NCBI GenBank assembly: GCA_041485845.1
Contig: JBGPKH010000213.1
Coordinates: forward strand, 1-12,652
Direction of reading: 5' to 3'
Length of the DNA stretch: 12,652 nt
From: OMOG01 sp041485845
GTDB lineage: Bacteria; Acidobacteriota; Terriglobia; Bryobacterales; Bryobacteraceae
Shown: piece after piece, positions 12,579-12,652 of the stretch
How positions within the stretch are numbered: the stretch's first letter is position 1
How the letters are laid out: each line of letters opens with the position of its first letter
Notes under the pieces: generated by a model
What the model was told of the DNA's origin: nothing
Seen by the model: the letters and a program-made list of their open reading frames with translations, nothing else
The model's database searches: none
Position numbers and translations under genes: made by a program

Positions 12579-12652
12579 GCAAGTTGATGAATAGATGAAA
12601 GAACTAAGGCAACAGCAGCCCGTCGGCTGACGAGGGCCGCAACACCGTAGGC

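Larger units (their letters stand above)
11536..12652. other. Long region without a convincing gene
   Basis: More than 1.1 kb upstream of the hydroxyproline operon. Open frames exist on both strands (for example 12165-12428 plus and 12269-12463 minus) but none has recognisable motifs, a ribosome binding site or neighbours to support it. Base composition is less GC-rich than the flanking genes in several parts. It contains the epimerase leader structures, the inverted-repeat cluster at 11853-12195 and the terminator at 12483-12511. Confidence 0.6.

Overview
The window is GC-rich, densely packed bacterial chromosome with many 4-22 nt gene overlaps and short leaders. The gene mix (exported peptidases, amidohydrolase lipoprotein, SPFH pair, HigBA cassette, AbiEii-like nucleotidyltransferase, widespread 'AACGCAGAT' hairpin repeat) fits a soil Acidobacteriota member of the Bryobacterales/Solibacter type. 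That placement is an inference from style; the window holds no phylogenetic marker gene.

Layout, left to right. (1) 1-117 (-): the first 39 codons of an exported gamma-glutamyltransferase, divergent from (2) 178-2585 (+): an amidohydrolase lipoprotein translationally coupled to a secreted P1/DmpA-family aminopeptidase. (3) 2586-2862: a convergent intergenic gap with a 14-bp-stem hairpin repeat. (4) 2863-3907 (-): a 71-aa protein overlapping an AbiEii-like nucleotidyltransferase whose catalytic Asp-x-Asp motif is split by 7 extra residues. (5) 4166-7177 (+): two overlapping membrane-anchored SPFH/band 7 proteins, followed 4 nt later by a Ser/Cys-type proline racemase superfamily enzyme. (6) 7155-11535 (-): a hydroxyproline operon in the order 4-hydroxyproline 2-epimerase, D-hydroxyproline dehydrogenase beta (FAD, DAO fold), gamma ([2Fe-2S]), HigB toxin, HigA antitoxin, alpha (FAD/NAD-type flavoprotein with [2Fe-2S] domain). 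(7) 11536-12652: over 1.1 kb without a convincing gene, holding a structured upstream region, a cluster of inverted repeats resembling a small mobile element or remnant, and a minus-strand intrinsic terminator.

How the genes fit together. Secreted peptidases (gamma-glutamyltransferase, P1 aminopeptidase) could release amino acids from environmental peptides. The minus-strand operon would epimerise trans-4-hydroxy-L-proline to cis-4-hydroxy-D-proline and oxidise it with a three-subunit dehydrogenase. The later steps (deaminase, alpha-ketoglutarate semialdehyde dehydrogenase), a transporter and a regulator are absent from the window. A second superfamily member on the opposite strand, with a different catalytic pair, may handle another hydroxyproline isomer.

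The most notable feature is the toxin-antitoxin cassette inside the dehydrogenase operon. It separates alpha from beta and gamma, and its promoter and probable operator lie inside the last codons of gamma. Expression of a catabolic enzyme subunit may thus be tied to HigBA autoregulation.
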